From assembly GCA_023380955.1 (NCBI GenBank), contig JAMCTB010000114.1:1-15487 (forward strand): 15,487 bases of DNA. Reading direction: 5' to 3'. The first letter of the stretch is position 1; every line of letters starts with the position of its first letter. The stretch is from Chloroflexota bacterium. Lineage in GTDB: Bacteria > Chloroflexota > UBA6077. The position numbers and the translations under genes were made by a program. This document shows, in pieces, positions 1 through 6,338 of the stretch. The notes under the pieces were generated by a model. That model worked only from the letters and a program-made list of their open reading frames with translations. It did no database searches and was not told the origin of the DNA.

Positions 1-63
1 CTCCAATCTGGTCAGGATCTCAACCTCTCGTTGCTGTTTCGGGTTCAAGGTAAGTGTCCTCAT
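1..63 (-). CDS. Transposase N-terminus, partial (runs off the left edge)
   Basis: Reading leftward from an ATG at 63-61 gives 21 codons, starting MRTLTLNPKQQREVEIL, before the window ends. This resembles the N-terminus of helix-turn-helix integrase-like transposases of the ISNCY type, which begin with a short Lys/Gln/Arg-rich helix before the HTH. That resemblance is from memory and the visible part is too short to prove it. Support comes from the two direct repeats just upstream (77-123), which look like multiple transposase-binding sites at an IS end. A GAGGT lies right against the ATG, closer than an ideal ribosome binding site. Whether the element is intact cannot be judged from this window. 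Confidence 0.45.
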   Translation of the reverse strand, partial: MRTLTLNPKQQREVEILTRLE

Positions 64-76
64 ACCTCAAGTATGG

Positions 77-123
77 CGGACATTTTCCCTGAGCAGTTAA
101 ACCGGACATTTTCCCTGAGCAGT
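77..123. repeat. Tandem direct repeats at a probable IS end
   Basis: Two identical 21-bp copies lie at 77-97 and 103-123 with a 26-bp period; the core is GGACATTTTCCCTGAGCAG. They sit just upstream of the partial transposase start. Repeated sites of this kind are common at the ends of IS elements that carry several transposase-binding sites. A related string (TTGACATTTTCC) occurs at 144-155. The exact outer end of the element is not resolved; it is probably near 123-130. Confidence 0.5.
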
Positions 124-156
124 GACACTTTAAGGAAGAAGACTTGACATTTTCCT

Positions 157-963
157 CGCGCCAGATATCGATCATCGCCGTGAGTCCCATCACACCTCAG
201 ACGTGATCGGCGAGGCCGGAAGCCATCGCGAGAGTCTTGCCGTGTTGTAGTAGAGGAAGTGCAGCGCAGCCGCATGCGCTAGGTTCTCAACCTTCTTGGA
301 AAAGGCATTGGTGAGTGGGGTGAAAGGCCGCATCTGCATTCGCATCGTGAGGTTCTGACGCTCAACGTAGGTGGTGGAGATATGCCTGTTGTCGGGCTTG
401 CCAGATATGACCCTAGTTTCCGTCCCTAGGCAGACTGGTCGGCTATAGCGGCGGTCGCTCTGAGGATCGCTACCATAGTCTTGAGGGGCATCGCGTAGTC
501 AATGTTGCAGCCAAAGGCACCATCAATGGTCTCTAGGTACCGGTGGTGTCCGTCGGTGGTCAACTGCGCCCGCCCGGTGAGTCGGTCCGCAATATCCTGC
601 ATGAATGCGTTGGCTGTGTCGGCATCCCGACTCCGGACCAACCAAGAGACGACGAGCTTCGTGTCCGCATCGAGCGCCGTCCAGGTCAAAACATCGCTGC
701 ATTTGAATCCCTCTCGATTCTCATCTGGGATATTCGCCTCTGTAGCCGCAGAACGCCCAGATCTCATCCCACTGAATGCGCTTTGAGGCAACACTGCGGA
801 CCGTCTCATCATGGTATCTCTCAGCTGCTATCCCCGCCGTCTCCAGCAGCTTGAGCACTGTCCCTTTGGCAGCACTGGTCATGCGGCAAGTGCTGCCGAT
901 CAAGTTTCCCTCGCCCAGTGCCCCTATGATTTGTGCCCGTCGTTGCCAACTCAGCTTGTTCAT
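157..963 (-). pseudogene. IS1-type transposase, decayed by multiple frame breaks
   Basis: Read leftward from the ATG at 963-961, the protein begins MNKLSWQRRAQIIGALGEGN and continues through CRMTSAAKGTVLKLLETAG to QWDEIWAFCGYRG, typical of the large IS1-family DDE transposases. The frame then breaks near 741 (one extra base) and continues as DVLTWTALDADTKLVVSWLV. It breaks again near 481 (about one base lost) and continues as YGSDPQSDRRYSRPVCLG, then STTYVERQNLTMRM and NAFSKKVENLAHAAALHF. A third break near 244 leads to KTLAMASGLADHV, followed by a TGA (199-197) where relatives have Trp. The direction of the first break (+1) does not match the -1 programmed shift of classical IS1, so this is decay rather than recoding. 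The product would be inactive. The left boundary is approximate and clear terminal inverted repeats were not found. Confidence 0.85.
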
Positions 964-1042
964 AGTGACTGTGGCGCTTGACCGATTACGTACCGTCAAG
1001 AGGTTTATTGACAGACTCCGGGGAATCTGGTAGAAGACAAGC

Positions 1043-1115
1043 GCTCCCGACCGGATTCGAACTGACGACCTCACGTCTAGCAGGCACACACTGTTTCCTT
1101 CTGAGCCATGGGAGC
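1043..1115 (-). pseudogene. Decayed tRNA-like sequence
   Basis: On the minus strand a 73-nt stretch starts GCTCCCATGGCTCAG and ends GTTCGAATCCGGTCGGGAGC. The acceptor ends pair (GCTCCC with GGGAGC), the TTCGAAT T-loop is intact, and the length fits a tRNA. The D-stem partner of GCTC is lost, no good anticodon stem forms, and the T-stem contains a mismatch and wobbles. If the T before position 34 is placed by the usual spacing, the anticodon would read GCT, but this is not reliable. No CCA is encoded. I read it as a tRNA remnant beside the IS debris, not a working tRNA. Confidence 0.45.
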
Positions 1116-1214
1116 AACTGGGCGGTGGATCAGCGTCTTGTCAAGAGGGCGATCCAGCGCTTCTTTTCACCCTGGATGACGAACTACACTCTGGTATCCT
1201 CGCCTCGGTGTTGG

Positions 1215-1670
1215 TTACGGCGTCGGTGGTATTACAGCCGTTGGGATAGTGGGCAACATCAGGGCGTAAAAGACCACTCGCTTGCATTCGTGGTCACCGA
1301 TAAGCGCACTGACGACGTAGGTTCCTGGGGCTGGGAGTGTAAGCGCAAGTTGGAATGCAAGCACGAGCCTTTGAGATTCAGCGGGCCTCAAGGTCGGAGG
1401 ACGCCCTGCGTTGAAGCTTAGGCCCATCGCAACTAGCTCCGTGGCGTCCTGAGTTTCGATTCGGACGGCTAGGTTGTGGTTTGTATTTGTTGCATTCCAC
1501 GGAACCAGGATTCCCATCGCCAACGAGAGAGTCTGCGGTTGGCTAAAGTCAGCCACAGAAATGCGATCCCAGCCACCACCCATCATGTACAGCTTGCCAT
1601 TGACGGCTTCCGCCCGGTCGGCCAGGATCAGAAAATCTACGCTCGGTTGGTCCAGCTCCTGCGTCGACAT
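1215..1670 (-). CDS. DUF6941-like hypothetical protein (151 aa)
   Basis: The sequence has the hallmark stretch FLILADRAEAVNGKLYMMGG followed by GWDRI, which I recognise as typical of the DUF6941 family: small beta-rich proteins of unknown function. No signal peptide, membrane segment or catalytic motif is visible. The ATG at 1670 (MSTQELDQPS) is preferred over one nine codons upstream because it has a GGGAG ribosome binding site 6 nt before it. The gene is divergent from the toxin-like gene at 1736, and their predicted promoters overlap. It ends with TAA at 1217-1215, about 100 bp from the tRNA remnant. The family call rests on motif memory; the function is unknown. Confidence 0.7.
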   Translation of the reverse strand: MSTQELDQPSVDFLILADRAEAVNGKLYMMGGGWDRISVADFSQPQTLSLAMGILVPWNATNTNHNLAVRIETQDATELVAMGLSFNAGRPPTLRPAESQRLVLAFQLALTLPAPGTYVVSALIGDHECKRVVFYALMLPTIPTAVIPPTP

Positions 1671-1686
1671 TTGCCACTCCCTTCGG

Positions 1687-1715
1687 TTGTTTACCACGTA
1701 GACGCAGTATACAAT
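1687..1715 (+). promoter_or_regulatory. Predicted promoter of the toxin-antitoxin-like pair
   Basis: TTGTTT (1687-1692) and TACAAT (1710-1715) are separated by 17 bp. The start would be near 1722, giving a short leader of about 14 nt containing AGAAG before the ATG at 1736. The palindrome GTATAC (1707-1712) lies where this -10 and the divergent -10 overlap, so one bound repressor could silence both. Confidence 0.4.
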
Positions 1716-1734
1716 TACGGCACAAGAAGTGCAA
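1706..1734 (-). promoter_or_regulatory. Predicted promoter of the DUF6941-like gene
   Basis: On the minus strand a -35-like TTGCAC (1734-1729) is separated by 17 bp from a -10 TATACT (1711-1706), which matches consensus at 5 of 6 bases. The -35 is weak. Transcription would start near 1699, giving a leader of about 30 nt that includes the GGGAG site. The -10 overlaps the -10 of the divergent promoter. Confidence 0.4.
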
Positions 1735-1735
1735 T

Positions 1736-2014
1736 ATGGGTATTGACATCGACGCCCTTGAGATCGATGATCATAACGAGTCCGAAATGAGCCGGCACGG
1801 CGTTTCGGTCAGGGAGGTCATGCAAGTATGCGAAGGCGAGTTCGAAGTCCTTCGGAACGCCAACAAGCACGGTGCACTGTACCTCATGGTCGGGAAAACG
1901 TTGTCCGGGCGTTGGCTTACCGTACCCATAGCTCCCACGGGTCAACCTGGTGTGTGGCGGCCAGCGACAGCCTTTCCTGCTCGACGGTCGGACAGGTCGA
2001 AGCTTAAGAGGTAG
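1736..2014 (+). CDS. BrnT-like toxin candidate (92 aa)
   Basis: This small protein has the layout of BrnT/RelE-like RNase toxins: an acidic N-terminal strand with DDHN, then SRHGVSVREVMQV, a GRWLTVPIAP strand, and a C-terminal GVWRPATAFPARRSDR helix. These match the BrnT pattern of WD..K, KHGIS, a V/I-rich strand and SARKA..RER, but only loosely. It is 92 residues, close to the usual 80-100. Its neighbour 6 bp downstream has a ribbon-helix-helix domain, giving the toxin-first order of brnTA. A short leader with AGAAG precedes the ATG. The family would cleave mRNA in the cytoplasm and be neutralised by the antitoxin; that function is inferred, not shown. It could also be a non-toxic relative. 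Confidence 0.6.
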   Translation: MGIDIDALEIDDHNESEMSRHGVSVREVMQVCEGEFEVLRNANKHGALYLMVGKTLSGRWLTVPIAPTGQPGVWRPATAFPARRSDRSKLKR

Positions 2015-2020
2015 ACGAAT

Positions 2021-2386
2021 ATGGCAAATATAGAACCAGGGGAATTTGAGGCTGGTGAGAACGTCACCGACCAGGTTCGGAGGAATAAGCCTGGCGGTAT
2101 CGTTGTTTCAGTAAGGCTGGCTCAGGAGGATTCGGTCAGGCTGGTCGACCTTGCCGAAGACAGTGGACAGACGATTTCGCAGGTTGCCAGGCAAGCGATC
2201 CGCGCCTTTCTATCCCACCGCGGCCAGCGGCCAGCGTTCGTCCCAGAGATTACCGGGTCCACGCCCAACGTCAATATAGTCGCATTCGCGCCATTGGGGC
2301 CTCGAACTATCAAGGAAGGGGCTGCAGTGGTCGAAGGTGAGCGGCCGAGAACTCGGACCGGCTACTACGTGGAGGCCTTGAGCTAG
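2021..2386 (+). CDS. Ribbon-helix-helix antitoxin-like protein (121 aa)
   Basis: Residues 26-65 form a ribbon-helix-helix (CopG/Arc/BrnA type) domain: a strand GGIVVSVRLA, helix A QEDSVRLVDLAEDSG, and helix B TISQVARQAIRAFLSH. About 25 residues precede it, and a Pro/Gly/Arg-containing tail of about 55 residues follows, suited to wrapping a toxin. The start is 6 bp after the toxin-like gene's stop, with AAGAGG spanning that stop as the likely ribosome binding site, so translation is probably coupled. Such antitoxins bind their own promoter; the GTATAC palindrome upstream of the pair is one possible site. The stop TAG shares a CTAG with the stop of the convergent gene. The DNA-binding domain is confident; the antitoxin role is inferred from context. 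Confidence 0.65.
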   Translation: MANIEPGEFEAGENVTDQVRRNKPGGIVVSVRLAQEDSVRLVDLAEDSGQTISQVARQAIRAFLSHRGQRPAFVPEITGSTPNVNIVAFAPLGPRTIKEGAAVVEGERPRTRTGYYVEALS

Positions 2387-2646
2387 CTTCCTTGCTCACT
2401 GGTCTTCCAGCGCTTCTCTGCCGCCCTCTTAGCGATATCTCGCCGCTCCTCTGGGGTGAGCTTCGCCGCCCTCGCGGGTCCGCCCTTCTTGCCGCCTAGT
2501 CTGCCGAGGGCCACGGCGGCGGGGTTCTTCTGAGGAGTCTCAGGGGTTGGTTTTTCCTCCGGCATGTTGCCGGTGGCTTCGTCAACGATGGCGCGGGCCA
2601 GTTCGTTGATATCGGTTGGTCGTTTCTTGCTTGAGCGTTTAGGCAT
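2383..2646 (-). CDS. Small basic GGKKGG-motif protein (87 aa)
   Basis: The protein is rich in Lys, Arg, Ala and Pro. The N-terminus (MPKRSSKKRPTDINELARAI) is basic, followed by a Pro/Glu linker and a C-terminal half with GRLGGKKGGPARAAKL, TPEERRDIAKRAA and EKRW. This module is common in small bacterial proteins of unknown role and resembles KGG / histone-H1-like tails, so nucleic-acid binding is plausible but unproven. GGAG lies only 1 nt from the ATG, too close to work, whereas a strong promoter places the transcript start at the ATG itself, suggesting leaderless expression. Its stop overlaps that of the convergent antitoxin-like gene. Confidence 0.6.
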   Translation of the reverse strand: MPKRSSKKRPTDINELARAIVDEATGNMPEEKPTPETPQKNPAAVALGRLGGKKGGPARAAKLTPEERRDIAKRAAEKRWKTSEQGS

Positions 2647-2652
2647 GCTCCA

Positions 2653-2681
2653 AGTATGCCCGAAGCCTCAACCCGAGTCAA
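2653..2681 (-). promoter_or_regulatory. Predicted leaderless promoter of the GGKKGG gene
   Basis: On the minus strand TTGACT (2681-2676) is followed by a 17-bp spacer and CATACT (2658-2653). Only 6 nt separate the -10 box from the ATG at 2646, so the usual start distance puts +1 on the A of the ATG. Confidence 0.5.
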
Positions 2682-2752
2682 GAGCAAAGCGTTAAATCCC
2701 CCGCTCAAACTGGCCCACTACCGCGCTGCCAACGCCTGGCGCGGCGGATCCC

Positions 2753-2776
2753 GTAGGAGCCGACTCCTGTCGGCGA
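2753..2776 (+). repeat. REP-like hairpin, type B, copy 1
   Basis: The 24-nt element reads GTAGGA, then a 6-bp stem GCCGAC / GTCGGC around a TCCT loop, then GA. It is inverted relative to copy 2 at 2820-2843, and the 43-bp space between them gives a BIME-like pair. The arms of the two copies differ by paired changes. Confidence 0.7.
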
Positions 2777-2819
2777 GCGTTCTCGTTGGGGGCGACGTCG
2801 CGAAGCAGCACGAGGACCA

Positions 2820-2843
2820 TCGCCAGCGGGAGCTGGCTCCTAC
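2820..2843 (-). repeat. REP-like hairpin, type B, copy 2 (contains the thpR stop)
   Basis: On the minus strand it reads GTAGGA, stem GCCAGC / GCTGGC, loop TCCC, then GA. It matches copy 1 at 19 of 24 positions; four of the five differences are in the stem and keep it paired. The TAG of its GTAG is the in-frame stop codon of thpR. Confidence 0.7.
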
Positions 2844-3439
2844 ATGGGGTGGTCCGTGAGATGGAACCGCCCGACCACCTGGTACTCGGGGCCGGAACGG
2901 CTGAGGATGCTTTCCATCAGGACGAACTCGGTCACCTTATCGGAGAGTCCGGCGGGGATCCGGAGCCCTTGCATGGTGGCGTGGACCCGCAGGGAGACGG
3001 CTCGATCGCTGGGGCGGCGCATCCTGGCGAGGGTGATGTGGGGAACGAGGGGCCTGGCGTCGAAGGGCACCTGGTGCGCCCAAAGCTGGGTGCTGACGGC
3101 CCGATGGAGCCGCTCCAGCTCGATCGGCGGGTTGGCGAGGCCCACCCAGACCACCTGGAGCCTGTGGGGTTGCCCGAAGCAGCCCACCTGGCCTAGGATC
3201 AGCCGGAAGGGGGGCAGATCCGAAGCGGCGGCGCCGAGGGCCGCCTCGATGGTGGACATGGACGCCGCCGGCTGATACCCAAGGAAGACGAGGGTAAGGT
3301 GCATCAGCTCGGACCGCACCGGCTTGATCTCCGTGCCTCCGGCCTTGCCCAACTCGGCGCTCGCGCGTCCTAGCTCCTCTTTCCATCGATGGGGGAGCTC
3401 CAGGGCTGTGAAGAGGCGCAGCTTCGTTTCTTCGGTCAC
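2840..3439 (-). CDS. thpR: RNA 2',3'-cyclic phosphodiesterase (2'-5' RNA ligase family)
   Basis: This 199-residue cytoplasmic protein of the 2H phosphoesterase superfamily carries both catalytic motifs: HLTL at residues 47-50 and HITL at 134-137. Length and motif spacing fit ThpR (LigT), which opens 2',3'-cyclic phosphates on RNA to 2'-phosphates and can join 2'-5' ends of tRNA halves. The start is GTG (3439) preceded by GAGAGGA at a good distance. The C-terminus (YQVVGRFHL) is where the family usually ends, so it is not truncated. The stop TAG falls inside the REP-like element at 2820-2843. It is the last gene of the minus-strand transporter cluster, 92 bp after the amidohydrolase, with two hairpin repeats in that gap. 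A link to transport is not evident, and it may be only a passenger. Confidence 0.92.
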   Translation of the reverse strand: MTEETKLRLFTALELPHRWKEELGRASAELGKAGGTEIKPVRSELMHLTLVFLGYQPAASMSTIEAALGAAASDLPPFRLILGQVGCFGQPHRLQVVWVGLANPPIELERLHRAVSTQLWAHQVPFDARPLVPHITLARMRRPSDRAVSLRVHATMQGLRIPAGLSDKVTEFVLMESILSRSGPEYQVVGRFHLTDHPM

Positions 3440-3462
3440 AGGGTCCTCTCAGCACGCCGGGC

Positions 3463-3487
3463 GGCGGGGCACAGGGCCCCGCCCTAC
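3463..3487 (-). repeat. REP-like hairpin, type A, copy 1
   Basis: The plus strand shows GGCGGGGC, loop ACAGG, GCCCCGCC, then CTAC; on the minus strand it starts with GTAG. The stem is a perfect 8 bp. It lies in the amidohydrolase-thpR gap, 48 bp from an identical copy, and could slow or partly terminate transcription into thpR. Confidence 0.75.
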
Positions 3488-3510
3488 GTGGTCCTGGCAT
3501 CAGACCGGCC

Positions 3511-3535
3511 GGCGGGGCACAGGGCCCCGCCCTAC
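3511..3535 (-). repeat. REP-like hairpin, type A, copy 2 (contains the amidohydrolase stop)
   Basis: This 25-nt element is identical to the copy at 3463-3487 and in the same orientation. On the minus strand the GTAG at 3535-3532 supplies the TAG stop codon of the amidohydrolase gene. Confidence 0.75.
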
Positions 3536-4386
3536 GGTTCCGCGGGCAGGCCGAACAACCGGACGGCGTTACCTCCCAGGAGGGCTTCCCTATCCGCCTC
3601 GGCCAGCTCCAGCTCCCCCATCCGCTGCAAGAATCGTCCCTGCCGCAGCACCGGGTAGTCGGTGGCCCACAGCAGCTTCTCGAAGCCCACGATCCGGCCG
3701 ACGTTGAGAAAGACCTCGGGGGAGTAGATGTAGGTCGAAGCCGCCGAGTCGTAGTAGACGTTGGCGGAGCCACGCCGCACCTCCGGCATCAGCTCGTAGA
3801 AGGGGTAGCCGCCACCCCAGTGGCCGAGGATCAGCTTCGCCTCTGGGAAGGCCTGCACCAGGGGCCAGACCGTGTCGGGCGTGGCGGTTCCCTTGCCGGG
3901 GTAGTGGTGGCCCACCGGCTCGCTGGTGTGGGTCATCACCGGAAAACCCTGCTGGGCGGCGTGCTCGAAGAGGTAGCCGATGCGGTGCAGCTCGTTCAGC
4001 CGGTACCCCTGGCCATCGGGCATCAGCTCCCCAACCCCCTTCATCCCTGCCTTAAGGCAGCGCTCGACCTCGGCCAGGGCTCGTTCGCCGGCCAGAGGCT
4101 GGAGCGAGGCCAGGGCTGCCAGGCGGGTGGGGTAGCGGCGGAGACAGTCCAGCAGGTAGTCGTTCTGCATGGTGCACAGCTCCGGCGAGGACCACCCGAA
4201 GCCGCACATCACCGACAGATCGACGCCGGAGCCGTCCATCTCCGCGAGGAGATCCTCGACGGTGACGATCTTGGCCGCAGGGTCGCCGTAGAGGTCGCCG
4301 AAGTAGTCGTCCAGCATGCAGAACGTCTCCCGCCGTTGCTTCACCTCAGGGGGGAAGACGTGGGTGTGGCTGTCTACGACCGCCAT
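3532..4386 (-). CDS. Metal-dependent amidohydrolase (Amidohydro_2 / COG2159 type, 284 aa)
   Basis: The TIM-barrel amidohydrolase signature is present: HTH at residues 7-9 for the first metal pair, His153 (MTHTSE), His189 (LGHWGGG) and Asp243 (ATDYP). This is the set seen in family members such as ACMS decarboxylase-like and 4-oxalomesaconate hydratase-like enzymes, which act on C-N, C-C or C-O bonds of small carboxylic substrates. The natural substrate cannot be read from the sequence. The ATG at 4386 overlaps the permease stop as TGATG, giving translational coupling to the transporter, so the imported compound may be its substrate. An open frame continues upstream of the ATG, but it runs through the permease gene in another frame. 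The stop is provided by a REP-like hairpin. No signal peptide is seen, so the enzyme is cytoplasmic. Confidence 0.9.
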   Translation of the reverse strand: MAVVDSHTHVFPPEVKQRRETFCMLDDYFGDLYGDPAAKIVTVEDLLAEMDGSGVDLSVMCGFGWSSPELCTMQNDYLLDCLRRYPTRLAALASLQPLAGERALAEVERCLKAGMKGVGELMPDGQGYRLNELHRIGYLFEHAAQQGFPVMTHTSEPVGHHYPGKGTATPDTVWPLVQAFPEAKLILGHWGGGYPFYELMPEVRRGSANVYYDSAASTYIYSPEVFLNVGRIVGFEKLLWATDYPVLRQGRFLQRMGELELAEADREALLGGNAVRLFGLPAEP

Positions 4387-5324
4387 CACTTCATCCGAGG
4401 GTCGAGGGCATCCCTGAGGCCGTCGCCAAGGAAGGTGAAGGCCAGCAGGGTGGCGGCGATGGCCAGGGCCGGGAACAGCACCAGGTGCGGGTAGGCGAAG
4501 ATGGCCTGGTAGCCGTCCTGGATCATGGAGCCCCAGCTCGGGTTGGGGGGTGTGATGCCGATGCCCAGGAAGCTCAGGGTCGCCTCGGTGAAGATGGCCT
4601 GGGGGATGCCGAAGGTTACCGAGACGATGATGGGGCCGAGGGCGTTGGGCAGCAGGTGCTTCCTGATGATGTGGCCGCTGCCGCCACCGAGGGCTCGGGC
4701 GGCATCCACAAAGTCCCTCTCCTTCAGCGACAGCAGTTGGCCCCGAGTGAGGCGGGTGATGTTCACCCAGTTGACCACGCCGATCGCGAAGAAGATGATC
4801 AGCAGCCCTCCCCAAACGTTCTTGAGAGGGTTCTCACGCAGCACGGTGGAGAGCAGGATGATGAGCAGCAGGTCGGGGAAGGCATAGACGATGTCGGTGA
4901 AGCGCATCAGAAGGTTGTCGACCCGCCCGCCCGCCAGGGCCGCGATGGCGCCGATAGGGACACCGATGGCAAGGATCACCAGCTGGGTGAAGATGCCGAC
5001 GGCGACGGCCACCCGGGCGCCGTAGATGAGACGGGATAGCTGATCTCGACCCAGATTGTCGGTGCCGAGGAGGTGCCTGGTGCCCGGAGCCTGGAAAACA
5101 GCCGAGTAGTCCTGCTTGGTGGGGCTGTAGGGGGCGATGCTTATCCGGTGGCCGGCAATATCGAGTTCCGCAAACAAGGCCACGACGAGCAGGAGCAGCA
5201 CAACGACGCCGCCCAACACCGCCATACGGTTGCGGATCAGCCGGCGCCAGGCATCGCCCCAGAGGCTGGCCTGACGCCGAGGGGGCGCGGCGAGGTCGAT
5301 GGAGCGCGCGGCCGCGGTGGTCAC
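4386..5324 (-). CDS. ABC transporter permease, DppC/OppC type (312 aa)
   Basis: Residues 30-53 form the OppC_N membrane segment (RNRMAVLGGVVVLLLLVVAL), followed by a periplasmic loop with HLLGTDNLGRD and a five-helix BPD_transp_1 domain. The EAA loop that docks the ATPase is at about 207-230 (DAARALGGGSGHIIRKHLLP). Length and motifs are typical of the second permease of dipeptide/oligopeptide/nickel importers. The start is GTG with GGAG 7 nt upstream. It lies 12 bp after the first permease and overlaps the amidohydrolase by 1 nt, so this is one transcript. The substrate is not determined by the permease; peptide, glycoside or another solute is possible. Confidence 0.93.
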   Translation of the reverse strand: MTTAAARSIDLAAPPRRQASLWGDAWRRLIRNRMAVLGGVVVLLLLVVALFAELDIAGHRISIAPYSPTKQDYSAVFQAPGTRHLLGTDNLGRDQLSRLIYGARVAVAVGIFTQLVILAIGVPIGAIAALAGGRVDNLLMRFTDIVYAFPDLLLIILLSTVLRENPLKNVWGGLLIIFFAIGVVNWVNITRLTRGQLLSLKERDFVDAARALGGGSGHIIRKHLLPNALGPIIVSVTFGIPQAIFTEATLSFLGIGITPPNPSWGSMIQDGYQAIFAYPHLVLFPALAIAATLLAFTFLGDGLRDALDPRMK

Positions 5325-5336
5325 AGGAGAACTCCT

Positions 5337-6254
5337 CTATTCGTATCGAATGCGCGGGTCGATGAAGGCGTACACCAGGTCGACGAACAGGTTCGCGAAG
5401 GCGATCACCACGGCGTAGAAGAGGGTGGTGCCCATCAGGAGTCCGTAGTCTCGCGCGAAGATGCCCTGGATGTAGAACTTGCCGATACCTGGTATGGCAA
5501 AGATGCTCTCGATGATGAAGGATCCCGTGATCAGTATGGCGACCCATGGGCCGAGGACGGTGACCACTGGGATCAGGGCGTTCTTGAAAATGTGGCGCCA
5601 CAGGATGACGTTCTCGACCAGCCCCTTGGCCCGGGCGGTTCGGACGTAGTCCTGCCTTATCGCCTCGATCATGCTGGCGCGGGTCATGCGGGCCAGCAGC
5701 GCCGCCGGATAGAAGCCCAGGGCGAGGGCCGGCATGACCACCTTCTGCCAGCTTCCCCACCCTCCCGTGGGGAGCAGGTGCAGCCCCACCGAGAGCACGA
5801 TCATCAGCACTATTCCCATGACGAAGTTGGGGACGCTGGCGCCGATGGTGGCAAAGAAGAGACAGAGGTAGTCTACCCAGGAGTTCTGTCGAAGGGCGGC
5901 GAGAACCCCCAGTGGAATGCCGATCAGGATGGCGATCACTATAGCCGCGGTGGCCAGGGTAGCCGTGACCGGAAAGCCTTCCCGGATGACGTCGGTGACT
6001 TTCCGATCCTGGTAGATGAAGGAGACACCCAGATCACCCTGGGCAGCGTTGGACAGGAAAGTGAGGTACTGCTCCCACAGCGGCTTGTCCAATCCATACC
6101 TGCGGTTGAGGTTCTCCACCACCTGGGGAGCGAGCTTCTTTTCCCGGTCCCATGGTCCGCCCGGCACCGAGTGCATCAGAACGAAGGTGATGAGGGAGAT
6201 GAAAATGAGAACCGGGATTATCCAGAGCACTCGTCGGATTAAGTATCGTTGCAT
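5337..6254 (-). CDS. ABC transporter permease, DppB/OppB type (305 aa)
   Basis: The N-terminus (MQRYLIRRVLWIIPVLIFIS) is the standard first helix of DppB-like permeases, followed by RYGLDKPLWEQYL, the periplasmic loop with GDLGVSF, and the BPD_transp_1 helices. The EAA loop is at about 205-230 (VRTARAKGLVENVILWRHIF). The ATG at 6254 has GGTAGG 5-6 nt upstream. The gene follows the binding-protein gene after 130 bp that contain two strong hairpins, and precedes the DppC-type gene by 12 bp. It would pair with that protein in the inner membrane to form the channel. Confidence 0.93.
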   Translation of the reverse strand: MQRYLIRRVLWIIPVLIFISLITFVLMHSVPGGPWDREKKLAPQVVENLNRRYGLDKPLWEQYLTFLSNAAQGDLGVSFIYQDRKVTDVIREGFPVTATLATAAIVIAILIGIPLGVLAALRQNSWVDYLCLFFATIGASVPNFVMGIVLMIVLSVGLHLLPTGGWGSWQKVVMPALALGFYPAALLARMTRASMIEAIRQDYVRTARAKGLVENVILWRHIFKNALIPVVTVLGPWVAILITGSFIIESIFAIPGIGKFYIQGIFARDYGLLMGTTLFYAVVIAFANLFVDLVYAFIDPRIRYE

Positions 6255-6285
6255 TGCGACCTACCGGTTACCAGGCGGCATCCAA

Positions 6286-6317
6286 CGGACCGGGGATGGT
6301 TGACCCACCCCGGTCCG
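6286..6317. repeat. Inverted repeat between binding-protein and permease genes
   Basis: A perfect 10-bp inverted repeat, CGGACCGGGG (6286-6295) and CCCCGGTCCG (6308-6317), encloses a 12-nt loop. It lies just upstream of the permease start and could fold in the mRNA. The string CCAACGGACCG recurs 80 bp away at 6362-6372. Confidence 0.6.
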
Positions 6318-6338
6318 AGGAACCTCGGGCGTAAATGA

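Noticed and set aside
77..123. Short CRISPR or iteron origin from the 26-bp-period repeats
   Set aside because: There are only two copies, placed next to a transposase start, so an IS end explains them better.
721..963. Programmed frameshifting in the IS1-type transposase, as in classical IS1
   Set aside because: The shift is +1 rather than -1, no slippery run was seen, and two further frame breaks and a nonsense codon follow.
1043..1115. Functional tRNA gene
   Set aside because: The D and anticodon stems do not form, although the acceptor ends and T-loop look right.
4387..4815. Upstream extension of the amidohydrolase frame
   Set aside because: The added residues are the permease gene read in another frame; the HTH motif right after the ATG at 4386 and the TGATG overlap fix the start.
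5073..6242. A 389-codon plus-strand frame across the permease gene
   Set aside because: It is very rich in Asp, Glu, Gly and His with no domain, and lies opposite an obvious DppB-type permease.
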